Assembly: GCA_963920525.1 (NCBI GenBank)
Contig: OY986439.1
Span: 50,099,482 to 50,163,481, forward strand
DNA: 64,000 nt
Source: Dichetophora obliterata
Taxonomy: Eukaryota > Arthropoda > Insecta > Diptera > Sciomyzidae
Direction of reading: 5' to 3'
A model generated the notes under the pieces. That model searched no databases, was not told the DNA's origin, and worked only from the letters and a program-made list of their open reading frames with translations. This document shows, in pieces, positions 1 through 12,060 of the stretch (position 1 is the first letter of the stretch; the number at the start of each line of letters is the position of its first letter). The position numbers and the translations under genes are program-made.

Positions 1-559
1 TTTTTATTTCGCAGCCTTTTACTAAAATGTACATAATTCTTACAACTTTTTTACTATATAGTATTTCATCTACGAACCGTATCTTTTTATATGATATTTC
101 CTTATTTCATAGGATTAAGGTTTAATAGCACTTGAAAAACACAACAACAATCATAATTGCTAGAACAAAAACAAAATATAAATGACAATTCCTATTCGTC
201 CCTCGTTGACAATATCGTTAAAATGTTAAAAAAAAAAACAAAAAAGAAGGAAAGAAAGAATATACCATGAATTTGGCTTTTGCGTAATTATTATTTTTGT
301 TCTTGTTGGTGTCATTGTTGTATTCGTTTTGTATTTCTATTTACTATGACTACATTTTGTTTGACTGTTTTTGTTTTATTTGACACCCTGTAACCAATGT
401 TGCCATTTTGTGAAAATATTGACAAAACTGTTAAATTTTTCGGTGTGAAAACGTGAAATTTAGTTATAGTTTGGTAAATTTTTTAGTTTCGAAATCAACA
501 ACATTTATTTTTATGAAATTTTTTTACAATATCAATACATAAAAAGTTTAAATTCTTTA
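1..559. other. AT-rich non-coding stretch
   Basis: No open frame, splice-flanked exon or terminal inverted repeat was recognised. The stretch has poly-A runs and a T/G-rich block with TTGTT repeats around 290-390. Confidence 0.5.
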
Positions 560-599
560 CCCTAGAAGCCATATGAGTTTATTAAGACTCTTTAATGAC

Positions 600-1110
600 T
601 CATTTGCAGGAGCCTGAGCCTTCATAATGAGCTCTTATAAGTTTCATAAAAGAGCAATTTTTCCTTTGAAAGTGGTCCCTCTTTAAGAGCTCAAATAAGA
701 GTACAAAATGATACTTTTTTGACTTTCAAAAGTAATTTTTTCGGACTCCTATAAGACTCTTTTTTAAGTCTTATATTGGCATTTTAAAACTCACAACAGA
801 TTCCTAAAAGTATCAAAAATGTGCTAGTTTTCCTTTGAAACTGGTCTCTTTTAAAAAATATGAGTCTTAAAATACCCTTTTATGATTCCTATTTTTTCCC
901 ACATTTTTCTTCATAAAATAATCATTAAAGTGCCAAAAATCCATTTTCCATTCAATTTGGTCACTCTTTATGAGCATCAATACGAGTCGTAACAGACTCT
1001 TTTATGACGCTTATTAGGAATTTTATGGTTTCATAAAAAACTCCTAAAAGTGGCAAAAAACATCAATGCTTTTCTTTAAAATAGGTCACTCTTCACTTAC
1101 TGGAATAAAG
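600..1110. repeat. Degenerate tandem repeat
   Basis: A unit recurs near 660, 830, 950 and 1072. It contains TTCCTTTGAAA, then a TGGTC(A/C/T)CTC core, then GAG-TCTTAT-like words and ATAAGACTCTTTTATGA-like words. Spacing varies from about 120 to 170 bases and the copies are strongly diverged, so this is an old, non-coding tandem array. Confidence 0.5.
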
Positions 1111-1766
1111 CTTTCAATAGAATAAAAAATAAACTTTTATGTTAAAATTTTATTTTTCAAAAAAGTGTCAGAAAAAGCGGATTACTCCTTGAAATCCACC
1201 GCTATTCCTTTGCTGAAATATAAAGATGTACGCATATTTAAAAATACCTTATTTTAACACGGTTACGAAACCAAATTAAATTTCAAGTTAATGAACAGAA
1301 TTTAAAAGCATGCTTTTCTTTTTTTTAAATTTCTACTCCGAAAATGCTCCCAATTCGAATGTTTTTAGGAGCTCGTTTTTTGTAAATACAGAAAATACAC
1401 ATAAAAACTCATATTCTGGATGCTTTGGACAAAACACTCTTAAATTCGAGTTGTTTCAGAGCCCTTAACTGAAGTACTCCAAAAACAATCCGAAATATGT
1501 TCTTTTCAGGAGTGTTCGTTATGAAAATACAAAAGATACTCTTTAAAAACTTATAAATAGGAGGAAAGAGTAGGGGAAAACTCATAAAATCCTCTTCGAA
1601 AAGGCTCTTTTTAGTGTCCAAATTATGAGCGCTGCGAACTTGGCTTAAAGGATACAAGGTATGAATTTACTTTGCAAAAGTAATTTTTTATAAAAAACAA
1701 ATGTTTATGCTTTATTAACAGAATAGTGAAATATCTACTTTTAAAAATATTTTAAATTTGAATAAA

Positions 1767-2130
1767 GTTAAAAATAATTATAAAATTATTTTTACCTTAG
1801 TCTTAATTTCAATTTATTTATAATTTGTCGTACCATCTAGTTAATGTTTAACATATTAATTTATAACTAAGTAACTATTTAAGTAACATATAATTATTTT
1901 TATTTATAACTTGTTAAATTTAGTCGGTGTTTAAAATTTAGCCAAAAAAGTTAAAAATAATTATAAAATTATGTTTACCTAAGTCTTAATTTCAATTAAT
2001 TTGTAAGTTGTCGTACCATCTAGTTAATGTTTAACATATTAATATATAACTAAGTAACTTTTAAAGTAACGTATAATTATTTATATTATAACTTGTTAAA
2101 TTAAGTCGGTGTTTAAAATTTAGCTAAAAA
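1767..2130. repeat. Two-copy tandem repeat, 183-bp unit
   Basis: The block starting GTTAAAAATAATTATAAAAT at 1767 recurs at 1950 and continues in step through the phrases TGTCGTACCATCTAGTTAAT and GTCGGTGTTTAAAATTTAGC. The two copies differ at only a few positions, so the duplication is younger than its surroundings. It has no coding potential. Confidence 0.85.
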
Positions 2131-2549
2131 AATTTTCATTTTCGTTTATTTATTTCGAGTCAACATGTTAATTAAATTAAATAAATAAAAATAAATAAGT
2201 TTGAAAAATTTATATATAATGTAAAATTTTTCTAAATATTTTTGGTGAAATAACCTTTTAGGTTGTGGCAACACCGCCTGTAATGTAAATATTTTTTTTC
2301 TCTCTTGTAGGCATTCAAATCGATTCATGAGACAAGCCAAGTGTACCCAAGAGTACGATTTTAATTCTATCCATTGTTATCTTATCTTGACAATTGATGC
2401 TTTAACACGTAGCTCTCTTTCTTTCACTGTCATTTATTTTATTGATATATTGATATCTTTTTTTCTCATTACATTAATTAATTTGTTTATTTTTACTTTT
2501 GTGTGTGTGTGTGTTTTTCCTTTCTTTTTTTTATATTATTAATTTTGCG

Positions 2550-2992
2550 CAGTGGCGTAGATAGCTTTCGGTTGTGGTGGGAGTCCGTTAATTATATAAT
2601 AACCTTAAAAAAGTATACTTTTGAATACCTGATTACATGACGGCTTTTGTGAAGCCGAATGTCATGTTTCTTTCCTTGTTGAAACGTCGAAAAACGGTAG
2701 ATAGGTAAAAAATTATGGACTTGTGTAATTGAATCTAAGCAACACCGAATTTCTGGAAACTACACATGTAGTTCTAGTAATTGTTTACCGATTTAGAAAA
2801 ATTAAACACTGAACTAAATAAAATGTTGATAACTTTCTTGAGAAAAAGAGGAGTTTTTGGCAATATATCTACATTTGGATTCGTGCTTAACTTAGTATTA
2901 GAATCAATTCACAACAACGTGAGATAGTCTGTAATGTTTTCATGGCTCTGGGTGGGGTCCAGACCAGCGGACCCCCCATAACTACGCCACTG
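2550..2992. mobile_element. hAT-type MITE with 8-bp target duplication
   Basis: The left end reads CAGTGGCGTAGATAGC and the right end, reverse-complemented, reads CAGTGGCGTAGTTATG, giving terminal inverted repeats of about 12-14 bp. The flanks are ATTTTGCG (2542-2549) and TTTTTGCG (2993-3000), an 8-bp target duplication with one mismatch. An 8-bp duplication and a CAGTGGCGTA terminus are typical of hAT elements. The 443-bp interior has no transposase reading frame, so the element is non-autonomous. Confidence 0.85.
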
Positions 2993-3000
2993 TTTTTGCG

Positions 3001-4134
3001 GCTGACTTTAATATCTGCTATTATGTTGTTATGAGAAGTGATTTAACGAGTACTTTTGCGGCTGTTGTTGTTCTTGCTAAACTTTTTGTCGCTGACACTT
3101 GATAAGTATTAATGTTAATTGCGAATTTATGGCTAATTATGTGTCATTAACTTCAGAAATGCTTATATTGAATGTAGAAGAATCCCTACCAAGCTTTTTC
3201 GAATTATAAGAGATCAAGATTAAAACAGAAATTTAATTCTCAAAGTTTATTTTTAACTTTTTCCGCTTTAAAATCTCCTTTCCAAATCCAAAATCATCTT
3301 TCTCTGAATAATGTTACAGTTGTCAACGAATGTTTCAGTTTTCAACGTCATCAATTTGTTTGTTTTCCATTGAAATTCAATTCAAATTCCACTTCTTTGA
3401 ATTCACATTCATTCATTCATATCCTCCTAGAAAAACCCAAAGCAACAAATTCAATATAAATAAGAAATCACTCTAAATTAAATTTTAATACCACTCAAGC
3501 TGATAAGTTAAGTTCGTGTCCAAGCCAACTGGGATCAAATTGTATTATTGGCAGTGTATTTTTTTACACTTTCAAGCGTTAGCACGTTGCTCACCATGCG
3601 ACCCAACGCCACACAATGGCGCGCCGCACAGTGGAACTCTTTCCTGTGACATGCGGCCATCATTGATAGTCAACGTTATCAGAATGCAATGAAATTTGGT
3701 ATATATGAGTTTTAAGGCAGTAGAACAAAAATTTGCAAAAATGGTTTAAATCTGTTAACGCCGTCCTCCCAACAAAAAATTTTATTCTAAGAGTGTCATA
3801 ACTCCGCGAAATGCAGTGGTAAAAGAATATAATTTTACACACACAGCACCTAAAACAGCAGAGTATTATTGAGAAGTATATTTTTAAATCTGTAAAAAAC
3901 ACGTATGTCTCTCATGCAAAATTATACTTACAAACACTAAAAAGACATAAAATGTTACAAAAAATAAATAAGTATGAATTTGGAATTTGTGTTAAAATAT
4001 TTCTACCTGTGAACATACGAACAGTTGTTGAGAATAGTAGCTAAATCTTCAATGAAAATCAGAAAAAAGTAAAAATGTTTGCGTTTATTTAAAAATATTG
4101 TTACAAAATAAATGTAAATACAACATGGCTACTC
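3001..4134. other. Intergenic sequence, no gene seen
   Basis: The stretch has a small GC-rich island near 3590-3660 with the words GCGCGCCGCACAGTGGAAC. Related words occur on the other strand near 11810-11840 and near 37480, so the island may be part of a dispersed repeat. No supported reading frame was found. Confidence 0.4.
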
Positions 4135-4472
4135 TCAGCTTCCGCTGGATACATTATTAATAAAAGTTCTTGAAAAATCTTCCTCCTGTTCTTCCTCTCG
4201 CAGAACTTCGTCATTATAAAAATAATTTGCTATATCAATATCTCTACCATGTTTACACTTTAGACTGTTACAGCAACACATTTGGGGCTTACATGATATA
4301 AGAAACGCAACCATCAGATTATAAATACATCGTTTTCTTGAAGCTTTCGTATGTCTTTGTGCTTTGCTTCCAAAGAATCTTCAACAAAAATTCCGATTGG
4401 CAAGGTGATATTTTTAATAACTGCACATCCGTGCATAAGAATTTTATGGACTGGTGGATTCATTTAGTACCA
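4135..4472 (-). pseudogene. C-terminal fragment of a mobile-element-associated protein, frameshifted
   Basis: On the minus strand, a frame from 4472 reads W-Y-stop-M-N-P-P-V-H-K-I-L-M-H-G and runs on through LPIGIFVEDSLEAKHKDIRK to a stop at 4314-4316. The next overlapping frame, from 4314 to 4135, continues as a Cys-rich then acidic tail (CKPQMCCCNSLKCKHG, then DEVLREEEQEEDF). The phrase VHKILMHG followed by LPIG and an EA-K-KDIR stretch resembles proteins scattered in many arthropod genomes and usually linked to repeats. I know of no assigned function. One stop and one frameshift make this copy dead. The likeness is from memory and unverified. Confidence 0.45.
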
Positions 4473-5186
4473 GGAATAATGGTACCATCAAATTTCCCTT
4501 GTTTTCCCTTGTTTTGGAAAATAAATTTTTGAAATTAAAAATTTTCACATTTTTCCCGCCTGCAATTACTGTTAAGACAAGATTAAAATTTCTTTAGATT
4601 CAAATCTAAGTTTGTTATCTCAGCTGATACAATTTTAGTTTTTAAATAAATGCCTAGGTGTTTTGCCATTATTCGAGCTGTAATACCCCTGGATAGTATG
4701 CTTTTATACTATATTTTATATTTTTAGACCAGGCACTTGAGCCGTATTCTATTCAATGTATATTTGGTGCATTAACCAATTATACTGGGATTGGAGTTAA
4801 TAATAATTCGTGTATTTTAAATATTGCAAATTGTACTCAGAAGTTTATTGATTTTGTAAACTATTTATAGCTAAAATTTAATATTTGGAAAATACAAATA
4901 TAAACAATATAAATGCAAAATTGGTTTTATGGTTTTTTCTTTAATACTTGCTGTAAATGTTGAATTTTTTATTTGATTTTTCATTTTTCATTTGGTCCGC
5001 AGAATAACGTGGATGAAGGAACTTTCTTTACCCACTTCTTTTTTGTTGTTTTTTAAGTTAGTAATTCGCAAAGCTTCAACAAATTAGAACTCGTCACTTT
5101 ACTCTTCTATGGTAAATTTTTGTTAATATGGCATTACTATGGCCTGAGCTTCTATCAAATCCCCATTTGCACTCTAATATCATCCT
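4473..5186. other. AT-rich intergenic sequence
   Basis: No supported gene, RNA or TIR element was seen. Short chance frames only. Confidence 0.4.
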
Positions 5187-6935
5187 TCTAATTTAACCAA
5201 AAGTGGAGCTTTTATGCTAAGGTTATTTTATATGAGCACTTTTGCCGTGCAAAGAAAAAACAGTTAACTGCATTTTTCTAGTTTTTTTACATAATTAGAC
5301 GTTTGTTTTTTGCTTAAACTTTTAAAAGGATTTTGCTTTGCATAATTTTGTGCTCTCATTGATTTCAGTTTTGAATATGTATGAGTAAAAAACGTGTAAT
5401 GGCGATTAACTGTTTTTTGCATTGCATTTATAACATTTTGCTGCAGTTAAGTGTAAATGTTAATATATTCTTATTTAGAAACGAGACGACACACACACGT
5501 ATTTAAAATGGGACGAGAGTATTATAATGAAACAAAGCATTGAGAATTCAAAAAAAAATTTCTTATTTAACCAAAAGTGGAGCTTTTAGGCTAAGGCTGT
5601 TTTATATGACAAGCACTTATCATCTATTTTACCACACCTATTTTTTTTTCAATGCATGCTTCTGCTTTTTTTCTTTTGGTGACTTTGAAGTAACTAGTTG
5701 CTGCTTTTTTCGACATTGTGTTCTTAAAGAAACACTTTGTATGAAAAGTCGTTGGTTGAGGAATATAACGGTATACGAAAGCTTTCTTGGTAATATTTTC
5801 CACGGATAGTATGTTAAAAAAAATCCCCTTAAAATGACATTAAAACTATTTAGATATCTCCTAAAATCTATATCTTCTCAGTACAACGTATTTCCTTGAA
5901 GAAAGGCCATCGCCTCAGAATGAGAAAAAACCATTGAAATTTTAAGTTTTGACTTTGCAAGCAAATATCTCAGCCATTTTTTAATCGATTTTCCACAAAT
6001 TTTCTTTGTCTGAAAGATTAATTAAAAGAAATTGGAAAAATAAGAAAATATAAACCGTTATCTCATCAAAACAATGTTATATATTGTTTTAAAAAATCTC
6101 TAAAATATTTAGGTTTTGCTCAAAAAATAAGACAATCTTTTTGTTGTAATTTTTTTTTCCATTATCCATTATCCATTTGCAAAAATTACCTTATTTAGAC
6201 ACATAATTCAATAAACAGTTTCTATCATCGAAATTCGTGAGCTACTTACCACCCCCTATGATTTTTGTTAAGAAAATTCAATTTTTCCAAATGTTGTTTT
6301 TATATTCTTTACAAAGTTCTACAGCTCAAAAAATAATTTCTGTAAAAAAATTTTCAAATATTTTAAACCACTTTAAAGTTATTTTCTTTTTATTTTAAAC
6401 CACTTTAAAGTTATATACGCAAATCTATGTTTTAAACCATTTCGGAGAAACCATTAGGAAACCATTAGGAGAAACAGTTCTTCCGTGTTTCTGAACCGAT
6501 TTTAATAATTTTCTCAAAGAAATTAGAGTTGGGAGAAGGAGTTCACTGAATATTTTTGTGACCTTTGACCTGAAATATTAGCGTCTAAAGAATATTTTTT
6601 AAGAAAAGCCTAAACTATAAAAAATGAAGCATGGTGTAAGAGGAAATTTTCGACTTTAATGCAATGTACAAAAAACATTTTTCGCTATTTCTTACGAATA
6701 TCCTACAATAAGCATTTTTGTATGCAACATGTGTGAACATATATTGTGATAATGAAATTTCTTATAAATAGTAAATTCTGAAAATTTCCTTTTTTTACAT
6801 CAAAGTTATAGCGATATCTTGAAAACTATAGCTTTCCTCAGTACAACGTATTTTATATGAAAAGCCTTGGTTGTGAAAAATAACGGTGTACGAAAGTTTT
6901 TATAGGTAATGTTTTTTATAGATATTTTTAAAAAA
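5187..6935. repeat. Degenerate long-period direct repeats
   Basis: ATTTAACCAAAAGTGGAGCT at about 5189 recurs at about 5562 with its downstream GCTAAGG-TTTTATATGA. The block ATGAAAAGTCGTTGGTTGAG with ATAACGGTATACGAAAG (5740-5785) recurs near 6857-6900 as ATGAAAAGCCTTGGTTGTG and ATAACGGTGTACGAAAG. TCAGTACAACGTATTT occurs near 5878 and 6839. This is a decayed, shuffled repeat region without coding potential. Confidence 0.5.
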
Positions 6936-6954
6936 ATTTCAACAATTAAAGATT

Positions 6955-7498
6955 TTTCCTAAATGACCTCTATATTTATTATGTTGACTTTATATGATTT
7001 AAATACAAATTCTAAATGTTTGATAGTTTAAATCATACTTGATTTTAAATACAAATTCTAGTTGTTTGATAGTTTAAAATCGTTTATTGAGCTTAAGGTC
7101 AAAGTTAGAACAATTAATTGTTCTAACGGATCTTTCCAAAGCAACAACAAAAACAACAAAGTTTTTTTCAATATGAAAAGAAAAAAATCACCAGCTGATC
7201 TTATTGCACAATTTCTGCCCGGCTAAAGGCGTCATCAGAAATCTTTGTGATACACGTGCAAGCGCGCACTAACACACTGCACCACCGGGGCGATGAGATT
7301 TGAAGTGTCAATTTCTCAGTTTTTCCTCAATTTCATAATTCCACATTTGTTGTTGTATTTCTGTTTTACTTTAGTCTCTATGCTTATGTTATTATATGTA
7401 GTCCAACAGCCTGCTGGAAGTCTGCACTAACATAGTTTGATAGTAACAAGTATGATTTAAACTATCAAACATTTAGAATTTGTATTTAAATCATATAA
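6955..7498. mobile_element. MITE family A with long TIRs and a tRNA-like core
   Basis: The left arm ATGATTTAAATACAAATTCT is mirrored near 7460-7497 as AGAATTTGTATTTAAATCAT, and each arm contains a TTTGATAGTTTAAA word. Within it, the palindrome TTAGAACAATTAATTGTTCT lies near 7108. The minus strand of 7240-7310 has a tRNA A-box-like word, GGTGGTGCAGTGTGTTAGTG. Related copies occur at 13908-14075, 28727-29245 (inverted) and 62957-63152. No reading frame is present. Confidence 0.7.
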
Positions 7499-7691
7499 AT
7501 CATACAGCACATTTTCTTAATGTGGTCATGCGGTCATGCGGCTGAGAAATACTGAATATTAAATAAATAAATGTATTTAAATACATACGAAATGCAGTAT
7601 TTTTAAGCAGCGCTTGCGAAAAAAAAACAACGTGAGAACAATCGCAACAAAAACGCGTAATATAAACACGCCTTACAGCAACGGGTTCAAC

Positions 7692-8552
7692 ATAAGGTAA
7701 GTTACCCAAATAAGGCTAACCTAACGGTTTTTACCAGACAGAAGAGAAAAGGGTTTTTTTAAACTTATTTTTGCAATTTTGTATTTTTGTTTATTCAATT
7801 TTTTTTTGTTCAGAAACATTAAAAAAAGCATAAAAAGGTAAAAATTATATCCAGCTCAGAAGGTCTTAAAAAGGTCTGATTTTTGCCATATTAGGACCAC
7901 CATGTCTAAATAAGGCCCAATCTATAATGGTTTTAGAAACATAACAAAAGAGTCAGAAAATAATAAAATAAGAGCACATATTGTTATTACAAGTGTTGGT
8001 TTACATTTATACTAAACATAAATGCTATTCATAGCTTTTTTTTTTGGTAATTTGCTGACCTTTATAGTTGAGGGCTTTCTTTTTGGTAGTTTTTTCTCCC
8101 AGGTAGATTTAGGTGTGGACATGAGATCGGAAAAAGAAAGCCGGAAAGAAAAAAATTGTTGGGCCTTTTTAGGCACTCTCAATATAATTTCATTAATCAA
8201 GTTTTTCTCGAAATACACCACAGTTAGATTTGATCAATTAACCTTTTTGTTTTCGTTAAAATATCTCTCTTATTCAAAGCTGGACAAAGGCATTAGTTAA
8301 TTCGTAGAATAACGGACTTTTACTGCGAGCACAGTATTACATCAACCACGTTGTTGACGCTACCGCTGACTTCGTTCGACTGTCACTCGCTTCACAGATG
8401 CGCAATCGAAGTAATTTTTTTTGCATCGTCATGCAGATATGAACATGTTTAAACGTGCAAAAAATCATTATGCAGGGAATGCAATAAATGTGCGTATTAG
8501 AAATCGGGCCTTATTAAGGCTTGGGTCTTATTTGGCGAAGAGACCTTACTAT
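7692..8552. mobile_element. Probable decayed TIR element
   Basis: The left end TAAGGTAAGTTACCCAAATA resembles the reverse complement of the right end, TAAGGTCTCTTCGCCAAATA, and internal AATAAGGC/GCCTTATT words are also mirrored. No target duplication could be fixed. Two overlapping frames on opposite strands around 8012-8300 are not recognisable as transposase. Confidence 0.4.
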
Positions 8553-8682
8553 TGTATTTAAAAATGGATGCTTTACCTCAGCTTTACTTATAAATTAACA
8601 TAAGAAATGTATTTTTGTATTTTCTTCAAAATATATTAAATACATAATAAACATATCTTCATATGAAATAAAACAAGCCGTA

Positions 8683-9572
8683 CACTGAGAAAACAAAAAA
8701 TCAAAAAAAGCACATTTTAAATACGTTTAGTAAAGTTAATAATTTTAAAATTATTTTACGCTATACAAAAATTATAACGCACATTTTTAAAAAGAAAAGT
8801 AAAACAACTACCAATTATTTACTATGATAAAGTAAGGTAAACTGAATATTTTAAAAAACATTTAACGCCAAAGTACCATAATACCATTTACCATGACATA
8901 GTAAAATGAATATATAAATATATAAATTCAATTCAAGTTGGTTTCACATACTTTGTTTCAAAACACTTGTTAATAACGAATTGTTTTTTATATATCTTTC
9001 ATTGACTTATTTGATTTATGTTCATAAAATAAAATATTTTTCATTCTTGATTTCATCACTCAAACTGCCTGCAAGAAAATAAGAAAAGAGTTTGAGTTGG
9101 AGCATTTTGCACACTATTAAAAAGTAAGTATTAAAAATAAAATTAATAAAATCTGAGAAATTCTATTTTTCTTTTATAGACGCTGGGATACAGTATCAAC
9201 AACAAAAAAAATTTAACGAGATGGACATAGATGATGATAAAATAGCTGAAATAAAATTATCATTTTGAAAACCAATAAAACTTTTTTAATTTATAAACAA
9301 AATGGGAATTTATGTAAATATTTTGAGTTAATGGGAAATAATGAAAATTTTCGTTTTTAAAATACAAATAATTGTTTTTCGATTGCATCTTAAAATCTCA
9401 TATTTAAATTTTCGTTTTTAAAATGAAAATAAACTTTTTACAATAGCATTTTAAAATATCCATTGTTAAAAATCAAACGAACATTTTAGAATCTCATTCA
9501 CTCAAAATCTGGGCTAAACGTTTTTAAAAGAAGCTTGTTTCTGCTACTTTTGAAAATGTTGTTTTCTCTGTG
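8683..9572. mobile_element. TIR element flanked by TA, carrying an exon-like unit
   Basis: The termini are CACTGAGAAAACAA and, reverse-complemented from the right, CACAGAGAAAACAA. A TA dinucleotide flanks each end (8681-8682 and 9573-9574), as expected for a Tc1/mariner-type insertion. Inside, GTAAGT near 9123 and TTTTCTTTTATAG near 9178 frame an intron of about 57 bp. The sequence after it reads open for about 25 codons (including the acidic stretch MDIDDDKIAEIK), then stop and AATAAAA at about 9276. This looks like captured gene sequence; see findings. Confidence 0.7.
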
Positions 9573-10529
9573 TAGGTTACAAAAAATTCAAAATTGATTT
9601 TTGGACTGATTATGATACACCTTATCACAATACATGTTTTGCAAAATTTAACACTTCTACAACTTAAAACGACGTTTTTATTCACAAAGTTCTCAAAACC
9701 TTGAGATTAAACGCAGCTTACAACTTAGAAAGTTTTTTGCTTCTCTCTTAAAATTTAAAAATTTAAAATTACGGCTTTTTTTTTTATTTAATATGAAGAT
9801 ATCTATAAAAAATGTTCACCGCCTAGGCGAGTGCCCCCCTTCCCCCCTGTGGATGACCATGAATATAAACCTGATTAAAGTGTTTTAAAGTATGAAAATA
9901 CACAAACTGAGTACAAAAAAGAAGATGTACATTTCACTGAATATCCGTTTTGCCGTAGTTAACGGAAAAAGTCTTTTATGCAGAAAGTGCACTCTTCAGA
10001 TAGCTGAATTTTTATTTTTTCAAGAGTGTACACTTCTGGTTATAAAATATAAATAAATGTTTTTGATCCAATTTTAAATTTTTTTTTATTTCATTGTAAA
10101 ATAAATATTTTCATTTTTTTTTAGTTTTTTTTAAGTTAAGTTTTGTCTATTGCAATAAATCGAACAAGTTCATTGTGGTTTGAGCACAAAAAACTTCATT
10201 TTTGAAAGACTTTTTTAGGTGTCACAAGAAAAGCTATATTACTTAAAAACCCTATATTACTTGCCAACTACCACTCCAAAAAGTGTTCTACAACTCCTAA
10301 ACTACAAGAGACAGAGCAAAATGCATTTCAACAAAGAAGTCACCTGCCTTAAGGACGATGCCATGGTTCATTTTAATGCATGAATCGTACTTGTCTGATT
10401 TGTAGTTTGATTTTAGGGTGAATTTATGGCGAAAAATTAAAAAAAGGAAAAGTTCACAAAAAAGGACATAAGAAATTAACATCAAATCCATTTTCTGAAA
10501 TTCTTTCAAGGATTCAGTCTTGTAGGTAG
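9573..10529. other. AT-rich intergenic sequence
   Basis: Nothing is supported here beyond homopolymer runs and a short C/T-rich patch near 9830-9850. Confidence 0.4.
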
Positions 10530-10795
10530 TGCTTTAACGAACATTAGCGTGCATAAATCGTCCTTTTATGATGTATGGTTTAGGAGTTATGGCCAAAAAA
10601 CGAAAAAAAAACTAGAAAATCACAAAAAATGACAGAAAAAAATTAAGATTCTTGAAAAAAAAATAATTTTCTAAGAATGCAGTCATCTGGATAATTTGAT
10701 TACAAACATTTCGGTGCATAAATCGTCCTTGTAGGATGTATGGTTTGGGAGCTATGACGAGAAAACCAGATGTTTTTAGTCCCAGCAAAATTTAT
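10530..10795. repeat. Two-unit tandem repeat next to the Rpn-related copy
   Basis: GTGCATAAATCGTCCTT followed by ATGATGTATGGTTT and a GAG(T/C)TATG word occurs at about 10550 and again at about 10712, a spacing of roughly 160 bp, with similar intervening A-rich sequence. Confidence 0.6.
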
Positions 10796-10799
10796 GTTA

Positions 10800-11425
10800 C
10801 AAATATGAAATTCATTCTTAGGGACACTGCTTCCAGAAGACATTCTATAGATCCAATTGTGCTTCTTCTAGGACTTATCAAGCAGTGCTTTCAAGAAGCA
10901 TTCTCATAAACCATTTCTCAAAAACATTCAAATAGCATTTAATTTCAATTATTTTTTTGATGTATTTTTCTATTTTTCGTGGGATTTTTCAAACCTCCAA
11001 CAAAACGCAACCACTTCCTACTTCAAACACCAAAACGCCGTAAAAATGGGAAAAAGGGATATTTTGCGTGGATTTCTTTTAAACCTCCAACAAAACCCTA
11101 ACACTTCTCATTTCCAATACTAAAATCGCAAGAAAATCGGGAGAAGGGATATTTTCCGTGGAAATTTTTAAGCCCCTCTAACCACAAAAACCATTTCATT
11201 CCATCAAAATTTCTCCTCAAAAACATCTACTAGAATCCTTTCATTTACGGGCTCAAAGAAATCTTCCATTAACAAAATTCTGAAAGCGCTTCTAGAGAAG
11301 ACTAAGGAAAGCATTCCTCCCAATGACATGCCTATGTTAAAAGAATGCCTTCTGGGTATGAAAGTGGAAGGGATGGAATTCAAGACTTTCCCTTCCACTT
11401 TACTTTCTTTTGGAAGCACTTTTTT
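10800..11425 (+). pseudogene. Dispersed repeat related to the Rpn-like putative transposase copy at 59.7-60.6 kb, deleted form
   Basis: This segment matches the minus strand of 59690-60600 in order: a GGGACACTGCTTC / ATAGATCCAATTG block, a GGGATATTTT block, then a peptide ILSFTGSKKSSINKIL, and a tail EKTKESIPPNDMPMLKECLL. In the other copy the SKK-SIEKIL peptide runs into a recognisable Rpn-family core before reaching EKTKES. Here the two are fused directly, so about 400 bp of core has been lost. No functional protein can be made. The assignment depends wholly on the better copy. Confidence 0.5.
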
Positions 11426-11570
11426 TGCTGGGGTAGTAGCAGTTTTTTTTTCTTGTCTGAAGTTTTGTAGTATTTTCTATAAGATATTCAAAATTTACGG
11501 ATGTTTTATTTTTTATTTTTTTTTTGTTTTTTCTATTTTAAATTTGGAAAATTTTTCCAATTTTACATGA

Positions 11571-12025
11571 TTTTTAATCGAAATTTTTTCAAACAATACT
11601 GCCTTATAATACTGTTGTAATACTGTGTACAGTGTATGAAAATTAAAGACTTTGTAAAAAAAACAAATGTAAACAATGTTTAAATCGGTGAAAAATTGAC
11701 AGTGCTGCAGTATTTTAAAAATAGTACTCCTGAAATATGTAGTTAAAAAATAGTATCAATTGTTCAATTATTGCTATTTTCTTTTATTTCTTTGATTTTT
11801 TAAATAGCCACCTCGTTCCACTGTGCGCCGGTGGATCAAAAACTTTTGACATGATAGCGCGTGTTCCACCCGATAGATCACATGTAGAGTGATTTCAGTT
11901 AGTGCTTTGCAAAATTGAAAAAAATGCCTAAAAATATTATAACAACATACTCCGCTCTGACATTGAGACATTGAAATATTGTTAGTTTATTTTTTTTTTT
12001 TTATATCTTTTATTTTGCAGCCATC
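11571..12025. other. AT-rich intergenic sequence
   Basis: No gene was recognised. A short GC-richer block at 11810-11890 shares the word GCGCACAGTGGAAC (minus strand) with the 3620 region. Confidence 0.4.
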
Positions 12026-12060
12026 GCACAGTATGAGATTTGGCCAATCTCAAACTGTGC
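12026..12060. repeat. 35-bp hairpin
   Basis: GCACAGTATGAGATT (12026-12040) pairs with AATCTCAAACTGTGC (12046-12060) in a 15-bp stem with one A/A mismatch around the 5-base loop TGGCC. It directly follows a T-rich tract ending TTTTGCAG. Confidence 0.85.

Noticed and set aside
8012..8300. Overlapping 69- and 92-codon frames as a transposase
   Set aside because: Opposite-strand shadows without catalytic or DNA-binding motifs.
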